NCBI GenBank assembly: GCA_016302435.1 | Contig: JAEDNQ010000072.1 | Span: 1 to 10,960, forward strand | From: Bacteroidaceae bacterium | GTDB taxonomy: Bacteria > Bacteroidota > Bacteroidia > Bacteroidales > Bacteroidaceae | Direction of reading: 5' to 3' | DNA: 10,960 bases | In this document: positions 1-6,520 of the stretch, piece after piece | Layout: each line of letters begins with the position of its first letter | Numbering within the stretch: position 1 is the stretch's first letter | Made by a program: the position numbers and the translations under genes | The notes under the pieces: generated by a model | What the model was told of the DNA's origin: nothing | Databases searched by the model: none | What the model saw: the letters and a program-made list of their open reading frames with translations, nothing else

Positions 1-15
1 TAACGGGGGAGTCCT

Positions 16-139
16 CGCCCTGTAAGGGCAAAAGCGTATTACCCCGAGTTTATATTATATGGTGTGTTTCCATTTGCTTATTACATATGGTTGCCCCATG
101 TTACATCATTATATGTTACGCTTTTGCCCTTACAGGGCG
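16..139. repeat. 23-bp perfect inverted repeat with 78-bp spacer
   Basis: Positions 16-38 are the exact reverse complement of 117-139. Each arm contains its own small hairpin: GCCCT-GTA-AGGGC at 17-29 and GCCCT-TAC-AGGGC at 126-138. The 78-bp spacer is AT-rich and has no usable reading frame. The stretch from 1 to 346 holds no gene I can support. It lies downstream of the HlyD-type adaptor gene, which ends at 347, and consists mainly of this and the neighbouring repeats. The hairpins are not followed by a T-run on the minus strand, so they are not obvious intrinsic terminators for the adaptor transcript. The repeats resemble the nested intergenic repeats frequent in Bacteroides and Prevotella; that comparison is from memory. 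Confidence 0.8.
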
Positions 140-238
140 AACACGTAAACCAGGGTGCTCAACGAAACCCAGGGTGCCGCTTCGCTCTGCCCTGGGCTAT
201 GGGCTTTTGCCCTTTCAGGGCGAACACGTAAACCAGGG
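120..238. repeat. Direct repeat pair, 36 bp, one mismatch
   Basis: Positions 120-155 and 203-238 are 36-bp direct repeats that differ at one base (132 against 215). Each copy starts GCTTTTGCCCT, carries a hairpin with an AGGGC right arm, and ends in AACACGTAAACCAGGG. The first copy overlaps the right arm of the inverted repeat at 16-139, so the same hairpin unit occurs three times: once inverted and twice direct. The 83-bp period contains a further hairpin at 168-196. Confidence 0.8.
168..196. repeat. CCCAGGG/CCCTGGG hairpin
   Basis: CCCAGGG (168-174) and CCCTGGG (190-196) are exact reverse complements around a 15-nt loop rich in GC. The hairpin lies between the two copies of the 36-bp direct repeat and belongs to the same composite repeat cluster. 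No T-tract follows on either strand, so intrinsic termination is not supported. Confidence 0.6.
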
Positions 239-346
239 CGAACACTAATCAATGGTGCCAACCCCTATGGCCTCGTTTTCGTCCCGTTTATGTTTTCGTT
301 ACTATGGCCACTCAATTTGGAACGCCTAACTGGACACCCTAACATT

Positions 347-1597
347 TTATTCTATCACGAGTTCTTCTACATCTCCAAACTTATCATATCCGCTTACAAT
401 CACTCTGTCTCCCTCATTGAGTCCATCAACTATCTCATAGTGCTGCGGATTCTGACGACCAATCTCAATTTCCACCTTCGTAGCCTTCTTGCCATCGGAG
501 GAGAGGCGGTAAATCCATTTTCCACCTGTGTGCTGGTAGAAGTCGCCACGAGGAAGGATGATGGCACGCTCTGGTTTGCCAAGCTCTATCTGCACACGAT
601 AGCTCTTGCCAAGACGTATGTTCGATGGCTTTTGTCCTGAGAAGACGAGGTCGACATCGAAGCTGCGCTCCTTCACCTCAGGCACAACCCTTGAGATGCT
701 GAGAGGGAAGGTCTTGTCCTGATAGCTTATCTTGGCAGGGAGTCCTGTGGTTATGCGGTCTATGTAGTATTCGTTCAACGATGTGTGAATCTTATACTGC
801 GACAAGTCCTTGATCTGACCGATGCTCATGCCCATAGATACCTGCTGACCAGGAGTGACGGCAAGGTAGCTCAGCTGACCAGAGATTGGGGCGCGCACCA
901 CAAGTCCGTTAGTGCGATTGTTGGCACGACTCAGTTTCTTGTCCTCCGCCTCACGGTTGGCAACAACCATCTCACGGCGCAGACGTGTGGCGATGGAGTC
1001 GTGGCGCAGACTCTGCATCTGCAGTTGAGTCTTCTGCTTCTGATACTCGTACTCCTCTTCTTCCACCTCCAGTTCAGCCTTGCTCTTGATGCCCATACGG
1101 TACTCCTCGCGGCTCTGCTTGAGCGACTTGTCGAGGCGTGCCATCTGGTGGGAGGCATCGAGAGCCTGTTGGCGCAGCGTTATGCTCTTCTGCTCCATCT
1201 CTATCTCCTGTTCGCGATAGTTGCGTTGGCTGTTCTGCCATGAGTCGTGTTCGTCTTCAATGGAACGCAGCAGTTCGGGATTGGTAAGCACGAGTATCGT
1301 GTCGCCCTCATTCAGTATAGCACCTTCCTCAGCCACGATGCGGCTCACGAATCCGCTCTCCATAGTATTGATTTGGAGTGTGAGGATTGGCTGGGTGATG
1401 CCCTCCACATCCACGTATTCCAAGAAGTGACCGTTCTCCACCTCTACTATCTTATAGTTCTCAGCATCGATGCTCAGTTGACGAGGACCGACAATCAACG
1501 TGATTACATACACCACGAAGGCGAGGAACGCTACGCCTGCCACAATGTAGTAGCGGTACTTGATGTACCAGGGCTTTGGTTTAAGTTGTATATCCAT
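347..1597 (-). CDS. HlyD-family efflux periplasmic adaptor, membrane-anchored
   Basis: This 416-residue protein is a membrane-fusion (adaptor) subunit expected to link an inner-membrane pump to the outer-membrane channel encoded just upstream. A single N-terminal transmembrane segment lies at about residues 17-36, after a short basic cytoplasmic tail. A lipoyl-like half-motif follows at about 77-108, then a long charged coiled-coil hairpin at about 113-225, and the second lipoyl half at about 229-262 (VVRAPISGQL, then TPGQQVSMG). Beta-barrel and membrane-proximal domains fill the C-terminus. The ATG at 1597 lies 11 nt after the channel gene's stop, indicating one operon. The leader is A-rich with no Shine-Dalgarno sequence, as usual in Bacteroidota. 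The C-terminus looks intact. No ATPase or permease follows before the window edge, so the transported substrate cannot be inferred. Confidence 0.9.
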   Translation of the reverse strand: MDIQLKPKPWYIKYRYYIVAGVAFLAFVVYVITLIVGPRQLSIDAENYKIVEVENGHFLEYVDVEGITQPILTLQINTMESGFVSRIVAEEGAILNEGDTILVLTNPELLRSIEDEHDSWQNSQRNYREQEIEMEQKSITLRQQALDASHQMARLDKSLKQSREEYRMGIKSKAELEVEEEEYEYQKQKTQLQMQSLRHDSIATRLRREMVVANREAEDKKLSRANNRTNGLVVRAPISGQLSYLAVTPGQQVSMGMSIGQIKDLSQYKIHTSLNEYYIDRITTGLPAKISYQDKTFPLSISRVVPEVKERSFDVDLVFSGQKPSNIRLGKSYRVQIELGKPERAIILPRGDFYQHTGGKWIYRLSSDGKKATKVEIEIGRQNPQHYEIVDGLNEGDRVIVSGYDKFGDVEELVIE

Positions 1598-1608
1598 GAT
1601 GTTCTGTT

Positions 1609-3093
1609 TTATTCTATTGGTAATTCTTCCGAGATAGGTAATTTTCTCTCAAAATCGTATGCCGTCATTGAGCGAATCGTATAATAAAGGCTCCAGTATG
1701 TTTGCATAGCTGAGAGGTGGCCACGGCGAGCTGCATTCTTCTCGTTTATTGATGAATTCAGGTCGAGTATGGAATTCCTTCCCATGATATAGAGTTGCCG
1801 AGCAACCGTATGTCGCTGGTTTGCTCTCTTGTCGGTAAGTTTCGCAATTTTGACCTTGTGAGCCTGCCTGTTGAATTGCATGACCAACTTTTCTATGTTC
1901 TGATAGAAGTCATTCATTCCTTGTTCTGCCTGAGTCTCTATCAATGCCAGTTGCGATTTTGCAACCCTCACGCGACCTTTGCCGCGTCCCCAATCAAGGA
2001 TTGGCAAGACTATTGACACACTGGCATACTCCTGATTCATCAGGTTTCTGTATGCTGTGCCAAGTTCGTTTCCTGTTTGTGATAATCCAAATTGCAGGTA
2101 AAGGTCTGCTTTCAGACCAGAGTTAGCTCGGGCGTTTGCAAGAGAACTTTTGCTCTCCGTCACAATACGCTTGTAATAGTCGGGATCGGGACTATTCTCT
2201 GTTGCTAAACTTATGGCTTCATCAAGTGGTACGCTAAATTGCGGTACACTGTCAGGGATTATGAGCCGTATGTCTGTTGACTGTTCCAACCCCAGAAACG
2301 AGCGGACGCTTTGCAATTGTTCCTGAAGAGAAATCTGTGCATCCATTACATTGCTCTCTTCATTGAGTTTGTTGATTTCCAACTGGAGCATTTCGTTCTC
2401 GGTTATGGTTCCAATAGAATAACGCCCCTGAGCCATTTGGTAGAGTGTGTCTGCCGAAGCGTAGTTCTGTCGAGCCATATCCAGTTCCATCTGCGCTGTA
2501 GCAAGGCGAAAGAAATAATTGCAAGCGGTAGCAGAAACAAGTTCAAGTGTCTCTGCATATTGTTTCTTGGCTTCGCGGAAACGGATGGGCTCAATGAGTT
2601 TGTCCCATTTCAATGAGTTATAGCCGAAGAGGCTCTGCTGATAACCGATAGAGATGGGAGATGCGCTATAATTAGTCGATTTGTTTTGAAACTCATCAAG
2701 ACGATTTAGCCTACTCTTCACAAAGAGACTACCACCCGTAAATGAGATATTCTGATTGATGGTCAACGATAGGTCTGCACCAAATTGGTCTTGACCGATA
2801 AACATTGCCGTTCCGTCTGACTGAGTGATTTTATTCACCTCTTTATTTATATAAGGTGAGGAACTGAGTGTAATAGACGGTAGGTAGTTTGCACGGAAAT
2901 AACGATAGTTCCAGTAGGCTGAAAGAAATGAGTTTCTGGCGCTCTGTGCCGAAGGCGATTGAGTTTTGGCAATCTGGATGACAGATTGAAGATCCAACAC
3001 CAACGAATCATTGGGGACAGATTCCGCCTTTCCTCTATTTGGAATGAAAAGGAGGAATTCAAAGACTAATGTGTATAATGTTCTTTTTGTCAT
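1609..3093 (-). CDS. TolC-family outer membrane efflux channel
   Basis: The 494-residue product matches the size and layout of TolC/OEP-family channels: an N-terminal export signal, then two long, alpha-helical, Gln/Ala/Asn-rich halves separated by segments with beta-strand character. The signal is rather atypical: a Glu (residue 12) interrupts the hydrophobic stretch, with likely cleavage after about residue 23 (GKA/ES). Typical features include repeated RxxYxxG-like helix ends (GRYSIGTITENEMLQLE, about 220-240) and a strand ending in LPILDWGRGKGR, which resembles the second transmembrane beta segment of the family. The ATG at 3093 lies about 17 nt downstream of the predicted sigma-54 transcription start. 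An upstream ATG at 3100 is out of frame. The adaptor gene follows after 11 nt. Its function is to form the trans-envelope exit duct for a tripartite exporter. Confidence 0.9.
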   Translation of the reverse strand: MTKRTLYTLVFEFLLFIPNRGKAESVPNDSLVLDLQSVIQIAKTQSPSAQSARNSFLSAYWNYRYFRANYLPSITLSSSPYINKEVNKITQSDGTAMFIGQDQFGADLSLTINQNISFTGGSLFVKSRLNRLDEFQNKSTNYSASPISIGYQQSLFGYNSLKWDKLIEPIRFREAKKQYAETLELVSATACNYFFRLATAQMELDMARQNYASADTLYQMAQGRYSIGTITENEMLQLEINKLNEESNVMDAQISLQEQLQSVRSFLGLEQSTDIRLIIPDSVPQFSVPLDEAISLATENSPDPDYYKRIVTESKSSLANARANSGLKADLYLQFGLSQTGNELGTAYRNLMNQEYASVSIVLPILDWGRGKGRVRVAKSQLALIETQAEQGMNDFYQNIEKLVMQFNRQAHKVKIAKLTDKRANQRHTVARQLYIMGRNSILDLNSSINEKNAARRGHLSAMQTYWSLYYTIRSMTAYDFERKLPISEELPIE

Positions 3094-3120
3094 TGGGCAT
3101 GTATTTTTACTATTATATAT

Positions 3121-3137
3121 AGCAAAATAGAAGCCAA
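3121..3137 (-). promoter_or_regulatory. Sigma-54 (-24/-12) promoter of the channel-adaptor operon
   Basis: Read on the minus strand the site is TTGGCTTCTATTTTGCT. It has the invariant GG (3135-3134) and GC (3123-3122) separated by exactly 10 nt, and it matches the sigma-54 consensus TGGCAC-N5-TTGCW at most informative positions. Transcription would start near 3110, about 17 nt ahead of the channel gene's ATG. Activator palindromes upstream (3193-3227) and an adjacent gene for a sigma-54 activator support the call. No competing TTTG/TAnnTTTG promoter was found in the 148-bp gap. Confidence 0.85.
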
Positions 3138-3192
3138 TAGTGTAAGTAACTGATTACTAATGTCTAATCCTAAATTGGTGTATTTTCCATCC

Positions 3193-3227
3193 GTGCGGAA
3201 ACGCACACCTTATGTGCGGAATCGCAC
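3193..3227. promoter_or_regulatory. Tandem upstream activator sites for the NtrC-type regulator
   Basis: There are two perfect palindromes: GTGCG-GAAA-CGCAC at 3193-3206 and GTGCG-GAAT-CGCAC at 3214-3227. Their centres are 21 bp apart, two helical turns, so they lie on the same face of the DNA. They are about 90 and 111 bp upstream of the predicted sigma-54 start, a normal distance for enhancer-binding proteins. A further palindromic GTGCGCAC at 3229-3236 may be a weaker third site. The same palindrome was not seen elsewhere in the window. The likely ligand is the Fis-type helix-turn-helix dimer of the adjacent response regulator. Confidence 0.8.
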
Positions 3228-3241
3228 GGTGCGCACACTAT

Positions 3242-4423
3242 TTACAAAGGCAGAATAATCGTGAATAGAGAACCTTTTCCTATGGTAGAAGTGGCTGTTA
3301 TAGTACCTCCATGAAGAGTGATTACCTGTTTGCAAATGCTGAGACCAATACCGGAGCCATCAATCTTGGTGGTAAAAAAGGGCACGAAGATGTTATCCAG
3401 CACGTCAGTAGCGATCCCAACACCATTGTCTTCAACTGTAATGCAGACTTCCCGCCCTCGTAACTGTTGCTTTATCGACAACGTGATGCACGGCTCGCAG
3501 CATCCATCTGTGGCTTCGAGGGCATTTTTGATAAGATTGATTAACACCTGTTCTATCTGTGTGCGGTCGATGTGAAGGAGTTGATCTTCATCCTCGGTCT
3601 TAAAGTGTATGCAGTCGGATTTATAGAGCTGCTTCAAATTGGCAAGAAGGTTGCCGACTGATACATTATCATACTGCGGAGCAGAAATGTACTGCAGCTT
3701 GCGGTAGTTCTCCACAAACTGCATGAGTCCTCCTGCACGGCGGTTAATGGCTTGTATTGCAGCAAGCATATCCTCATCCCTGAAGTTACTTTGCTGCATG
3801 GTGTCGCTGAGGGTGTCGGATAGAGAGATGATAGGCGTAAGCGAGTTCATTATTTCGTGAGTAAGTACCCGTACCAGTTTTTGCTGGGCATCAGCTTCAC
3901 TTTGTTGAACTATAGTTTGAACATTCTGTATGGTATAGATGTGGAGTGTTAGTCCCATGGTGTATAGATAAGACATGCTGACCACATAGTCCTTGACAGA
4001 GCTGTCAGATTGTGGTTGGAAACGTACGAGTTGCTGTATGCCTGGCCGCAATTGCTGCAGAGTGGCTGGCAATTCTGCATCCACAACAGAGAGATCGTTC
4101 AAATGCTGAATCTTGAATCCACACAGACCCTCAACTGCCGAATAGTTCATCCAACTGACCTTGCCAGAGGAGTCTGCAACTATCAGCATGTCGCTGACGG
4201 TGTTGAGAAGCGTATCGAAGTACTGATACTGCTTCTCTTGCCTCAGTTGGTCTTCACGGAAATCATTTATCACGGCATTCATTTCCTCGGCAAGCTTTCG
4301 TTCCTCGCCTTTCATGCCATCAAGGTTAAACTGAAGGGAAAGGTCGCGGGTGCGCAACGAGTCGAGCATAAGACGAAGTCGCTTTATGCTTTTGCCATGA
4401 AGAATGTTTTCGATGATTGACAT
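3242..4423 (-). CDS. PAS-domain sensor histidine kinase, soluble, NtrB/NtrY-like
   Basis: The 393-residue kinase is predicted to phosphorylate the response regulator encoded 18 nt upstream. Residues 1-60 form an amphipathic helical region (LMLDSLRTRDLSLQF, then KLAEEMNAVI) like the post-membrane linker of NtrY-type kinases. A PAS-like domain follows at about 66-168 (LLNTVSDMLIVADSSGKVSW). The dimerisation and phospho-acceptor motif is VLTHEIMNSLTPI, with His189. The catalytic domain carries the N box NLIKNALEA (Asn300), the G1 box DNGVGI (332-337), FVPFFTTK (346-353) and the G2 box GSGIGL (356-361). I see no transmembrane segment or signal peptide, so the protein should be cytoplasmic and sense an internal signal or a membrane partner. 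The gene ends 15 bp from the nearest activator palindrome, so it probably terminates before the sigma-54 promoter or reads through it. Confidence 0.92.
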   Translation of the reverse strand: MSIIENILHGKSIKRLRLMLDSLRTRDLSLQFNLDGMKGEERKLAEEMNAVINDFREDQLRQEKQYQYFDTLLNTVSDMLIVADSSGKVSWMNYSAVEGLCGFKIQHLNDLSVVDAELPATLQQLRPGIQQLVRFQPQSDSSVKDYVVSMSYLYTMGLTLHIYTIQNVQTIVQQSEADAQQKLVRVLTHEIMNSLTPIISLSDTLSDTMQQSNFRDEDMLAAIQAINRRAGGLMQFVENYRKLQYISAPQYDNVSVGNLLANLKQLYKSDCIHFKTEDEDQLLHIDRTQIEQVLINLIKNALEATDGCCEPCITLSIKQQLRGREVCITVEDNGVGIATDVLDNIFVPFFTTKIDGSGIGLSICKQVITLHGGTITATSTIGKGSLFTIILPL

Positions 4424-4441
4424 ACTTTGCTGATTTTCTGG

Positions 4442-5836
4442 TTAGATTCCTAATTTCTCAATCTTGCGGTATAAAGCAAATCGTGTGATGCCTAAGAGTT
4501 CTGCTGCACGGGTGAGATTGCCATTGCTCGCTGATACGGCGCGAGCAATAGCCTTGCGCTCAAGCTCTTCAAGGTTATAGGTCACTCCGATTTCATCCAG
4601 ACTATTATTGCCAGAGTTGCTTCCGTCACCCTCCATTGAGAGTGTGTCTTTTCGTTCAAGCGGAATGTCATCCGCTTCGAGAACAGTCTTGTCCGAGAGG
4701 ACGATGGCTCTTTCTATGCTGTGCTGCAGTTCACGGATATTGCCTGGCCATGAATGTTGCAAAAGTTTTTGCTTTGCAGATTCAGCGAGCATCGGAACGC
4801 GCTTACCATATTTGGTAGCCATGGTGCGGATGAAGTATTCCGCAAGCAGAATGACATCATAGCCGCGTTCACGCAAAGGTGGCAAGTGAAGCTCTATTGT
4901 GTTGATGCGATACAACAGGTCCTGGCGGAACACGCCCACTCTAACCTTAGCATAGAGATCTGCATTTGTTGCACAGATGAGTCGCACATCTACATTCTTT
5001 GACTTGTTGCCTCCGATGCGCGACACCACTCGTTTCTCAATGACCGTTAGCAGTTTCTGCTGAGTCTGAGCGGAAAGGTTGCCTATCTCGTCAAGGAACA
5101 ATGTGCCGCCATCCGCAGACTCTACTCGCCCTTCTTTTGCGTTTTTGGCATCGGTAAAGGCTCCCTTCTCATAGCCAAATAGCTCGCTTTCAAACAGTGT
5201 TTCAGGAATACAACCAAGGTCGATGCAGACGAATTGCTTGTCGCTGCGTGTCGAGAGTTCGTGAAGTGCGTGAGCTGCCACATCCTTGCCTGTGCCGTTC
5301 TCGCCTGTTATCAGAACATTGGCATCTGTAACCGCCACTCGTGCTATCTGACGTTTCATTTCAACTATGGCAGGGCACTCGCCTATCATGCGACTGAAAG
5401 TCTCGTCCTGAACCGACTGTACTGCTTCTCGTCCTTGTCGGCTATAACTCAGCTCGATGGCACTGCGCACAGTGTCGAGCATCTTTTGTTTGTCCCATGG
5501 TTTAGGAATGAAGTCTATGGCTCCTGCCTTGATGGCACGAACCGCCTTCTCCGTATCTACATATGCTGTGATGAACAGCACCACGCTTCGCGGATTATGT
5601 TTCAATATTGCTTCAAGCCATTCGTAGCCTTCTTCACCACTGATAGCATCACGGCGGAAGTTCATGTCGAGAAGTATAACATCAGGGGCAAAGCTATCCA
5701 TGAACTCGATGATTCGTTCTGGCTTAGTTATAGCTCTGATAGCTTCGACACGAGGTTTCAGCAGAAGGTTGAGAGACAAGAGGACATCTTCATTGTCGTC
5801 AACCAAGAGTATTTTTCCTTTTTTGGATTCTTCCAT
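4442..5836 (-). CDS. Sigma-54-dependent response regulator, NtrC family
   Basis: The 464-residue activator has the three standard modules. The receiver domain (about 7-125) has the acidic pair Asp13/Asp14, phospho-acceptor Asp57 (VILLDMNF), Thr90 and Lys112 (PKPW). The AAA+ domain (about 148-390) has Walker A GENGTGKD (178-185), the sigma-54 contact loop GAFTDA (225-230, a natural variant of GAFTGA), Walker B TLFLDEIG (245-252) and the FRQDLLYRI arginine region. A Fis-type helix-turn-helix forms the C-terminus (about 425-464, LTRAAELLGI then LYRKIEKLG). I chose the ATG at 5836. A TTG 12 nt further upstream would add only four residues (MQTK), and the ATG places the receiver domain in its usual position. 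The kinase gene follows after 18 nt. Its likely target is the promoter at 3121-3137. Confidence 0.93.
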   Translation of the reverse strand: MEESKKGKILLVDDNEDVLLSLNLLLKPRVEAIRAITKPERIIEFMDSFAPDVILLDMNFRRDAISGEEGYEWLEAILKHNPRSVVLFITAYVDTEKAVRAIKAGAIDFIPKPWDKQKMLDTVRSAIELSYSRQGREAVQSVQDETFSRMIGECPAIVEMKRQIARVAVTDANVLITGENGTGKDVAAHALHELSTRSDKQFVCIDLGCIPETLFESELFGYEKGAFTDAKNAKEGRVESADGGTLFLDEIGNLSAQTQQKLLTVIEKRVVSRIGGNKSKNVDVRLICATNADLYAKVRVGVFRQDLLYRINTIELHLPPLRERGYDVILLAEYFIRTMATKYGKRVPMLAESAKQKLLQHSWPGNIRELQHSIERAIVLSDKTVLEADDIPLERKDTLSMEGDGSNSGNNSLDEIGVTYNLEELERKAIARAVSASNGNLTRAAELLGITRFALYRKIEKLGI

Positions 5837-5869
5837 CTTTGTTTGCAAATTACCCTAAACAGATATGAC

Positions 5870-5908
5870 CGCTCGTAAACCGCTGGTAAATTTATGGATT
5901 TACGAGCG
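5870..5908. promoter_or_regulatory. Inverted repeat upstream of the regulator gene, possible operator
   Basis: CGCTCGTAAA (5870-5879) and TTTACGAGCG (5899-5908) are perfect 10-bp inverted repeats with a 19-nt spacer. The spacer holds a near-identical direct copy, CGCTGGTAAA (5881-5890), exactly 11 bp after the first. The cluster lies 34 bp upstream of the regulator's ATG. No T-run follows, so it does not look like a terminator. A protein-binding site or a structured leader is possible; it does not resemble the GTGCG-N4-CGCAC activator sites. Confidence 0.45.
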
Positions 5909-5970
5909 CCCATGTTGACTTGTTTCCGCCGACAGTTTTATTTTTTATCAGCCTCTGTATTCTTAGCTTT

Positions 5971-6255
5971 TTGAGTATAGGTGGGTTCTATAAATTCCCA
6001 CCGTCAAAAGGCTTGATATTTATGTTTGAATTCTTCTTCCTCACTTGCGACTCGGCATAACCCAAACAAGTTTGGCTTCTGCTCTCGCTGCTCATTCGGT
6101 CGACGGTTTGCCATCTTTTCATTTCTCTCTGGCGCATACTGCCAGTTTTCTCAGTCACGATGCCCGCATCGCTCCCTCAAAAACTGACACTCTGCTCTCA
6201 GAGATAAATTGAAAATCTGACAAAGCGAATTAATAGAACCCACCTGTATTCTCAA
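5971..6255. repeat. Inverted-repeat element A, MITE-like
   Basis: This 285-bp intergenic element is bounded by inverted arms. Positions 5979-5997 pair with 6227-6245 at 18 of 19 bases (AGGTGGGTTCTATAAATTC), and similarity continues outward to TTGAG/CTCAA. Inside are a CCAAAC-AA-GTTTGG hairpin (6062-6075), a stem CAGTTTT (6143-6149)/AAAACTG (6180-6186), and within that stem a 25-nt core (6151-6175) with palindrome CGATGCCCGCATCG at 6158-6171. The core is identical in element B. No open reading frame inside looks real, so this is a non-coding repeat, perhaps a non-autonomous mobile element. It lies between the tRNA-His region and the response-regulator gene. A clear target-site duplication was not found. 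Confidence 0.7.
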
Positions 6256-6520
6256 TCTTATATTCTTTCTGTTTGCCCGTCAACTGATCGGGTAGAAGGT
6301 CATATATAATTATTGCGCAAAATTACTGAAAAGATTTTAGATACAAGAGAATGTTTAGTTAAAGAAATAAAATTCGGGCTGTTTTATTGAAATTATTTCA
6401 CTTTTGCAATGTTTTACTATCGAAAATTGGGTAGGGTCTCGCCAGTTAGAAACTCGATGACGATGGTAACCTTCTCTTCATCTTCAAACCTTCTGCAATC
6501 GCTACGGCACAATTGTACAT
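6256..6520. other. AT-rich intergenic stretch with possible coding remnant
   Basis: This 265-bp stretch separates element A from the tRNA-His terminator. Positions 6300-6416 are strongly AT-rich and contain the candidate promoter at 6318-6347. On the minus strand 6417-6517 reads as a protein-like tail (FEDEEKVTIVIEF, then LTGETLPNF, then stop). It has no plausible start of its own, because the frame runs upstream only through the terminator and the tRNA. It could be the tail of a decayed gene or chance. No intact gene is supported here. Confidence 0.3.
6318..6347 (-). promoter_or_regulatory. Candidate Bacteroidota sigma-AB promoter for the regulator operon
   Basis: The minus strand carries TAATTTTG (6325-6318), an exact match to the TAnnTTTG -7 element, with CTTG (6347-6344) 18 nt upstream as a near match to the -33 TTTG. 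Transcription would start near 6311 and run through element A to the response-regulator ATG at 5836, giving a leader of roughly 475 nt. The AT-rich setting makes chance matches more likely, so this is tentative. Confidence 0.4.

Noticed and set aside
168..196. Terminator for the adaptor gene
   Set aside because: The hairpin is GC-rich but lies about 150 bp past the stop and has no T-tract on the minus strand.
1..240. CRISPR array
   Set aside because: Only two direct copies plus an inverted copy with nested hairpins; no regular repeat-spacer pattern and no cas genes.
155..640. Plus-strand 161-residue open frame
   Set aside because: It starts in repeats and runs antisense through the end of the HlyD-type adaptor gene; its composition is unlike a real protein.
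5837..5848. TTG start adding four residues to the response regulator
   Set aside because: The ATG at 5836 already yields a complete receiver domain, and the extra MQTK adds nothing recognisable.
5234..5878. Plus-strand 214-residue open frame opposite the response regulator
   Set aside because: The minus strand here encodes well-conserved receiver and AAA+ motifs; the antisense frame is a shadow with no recognisable domain.
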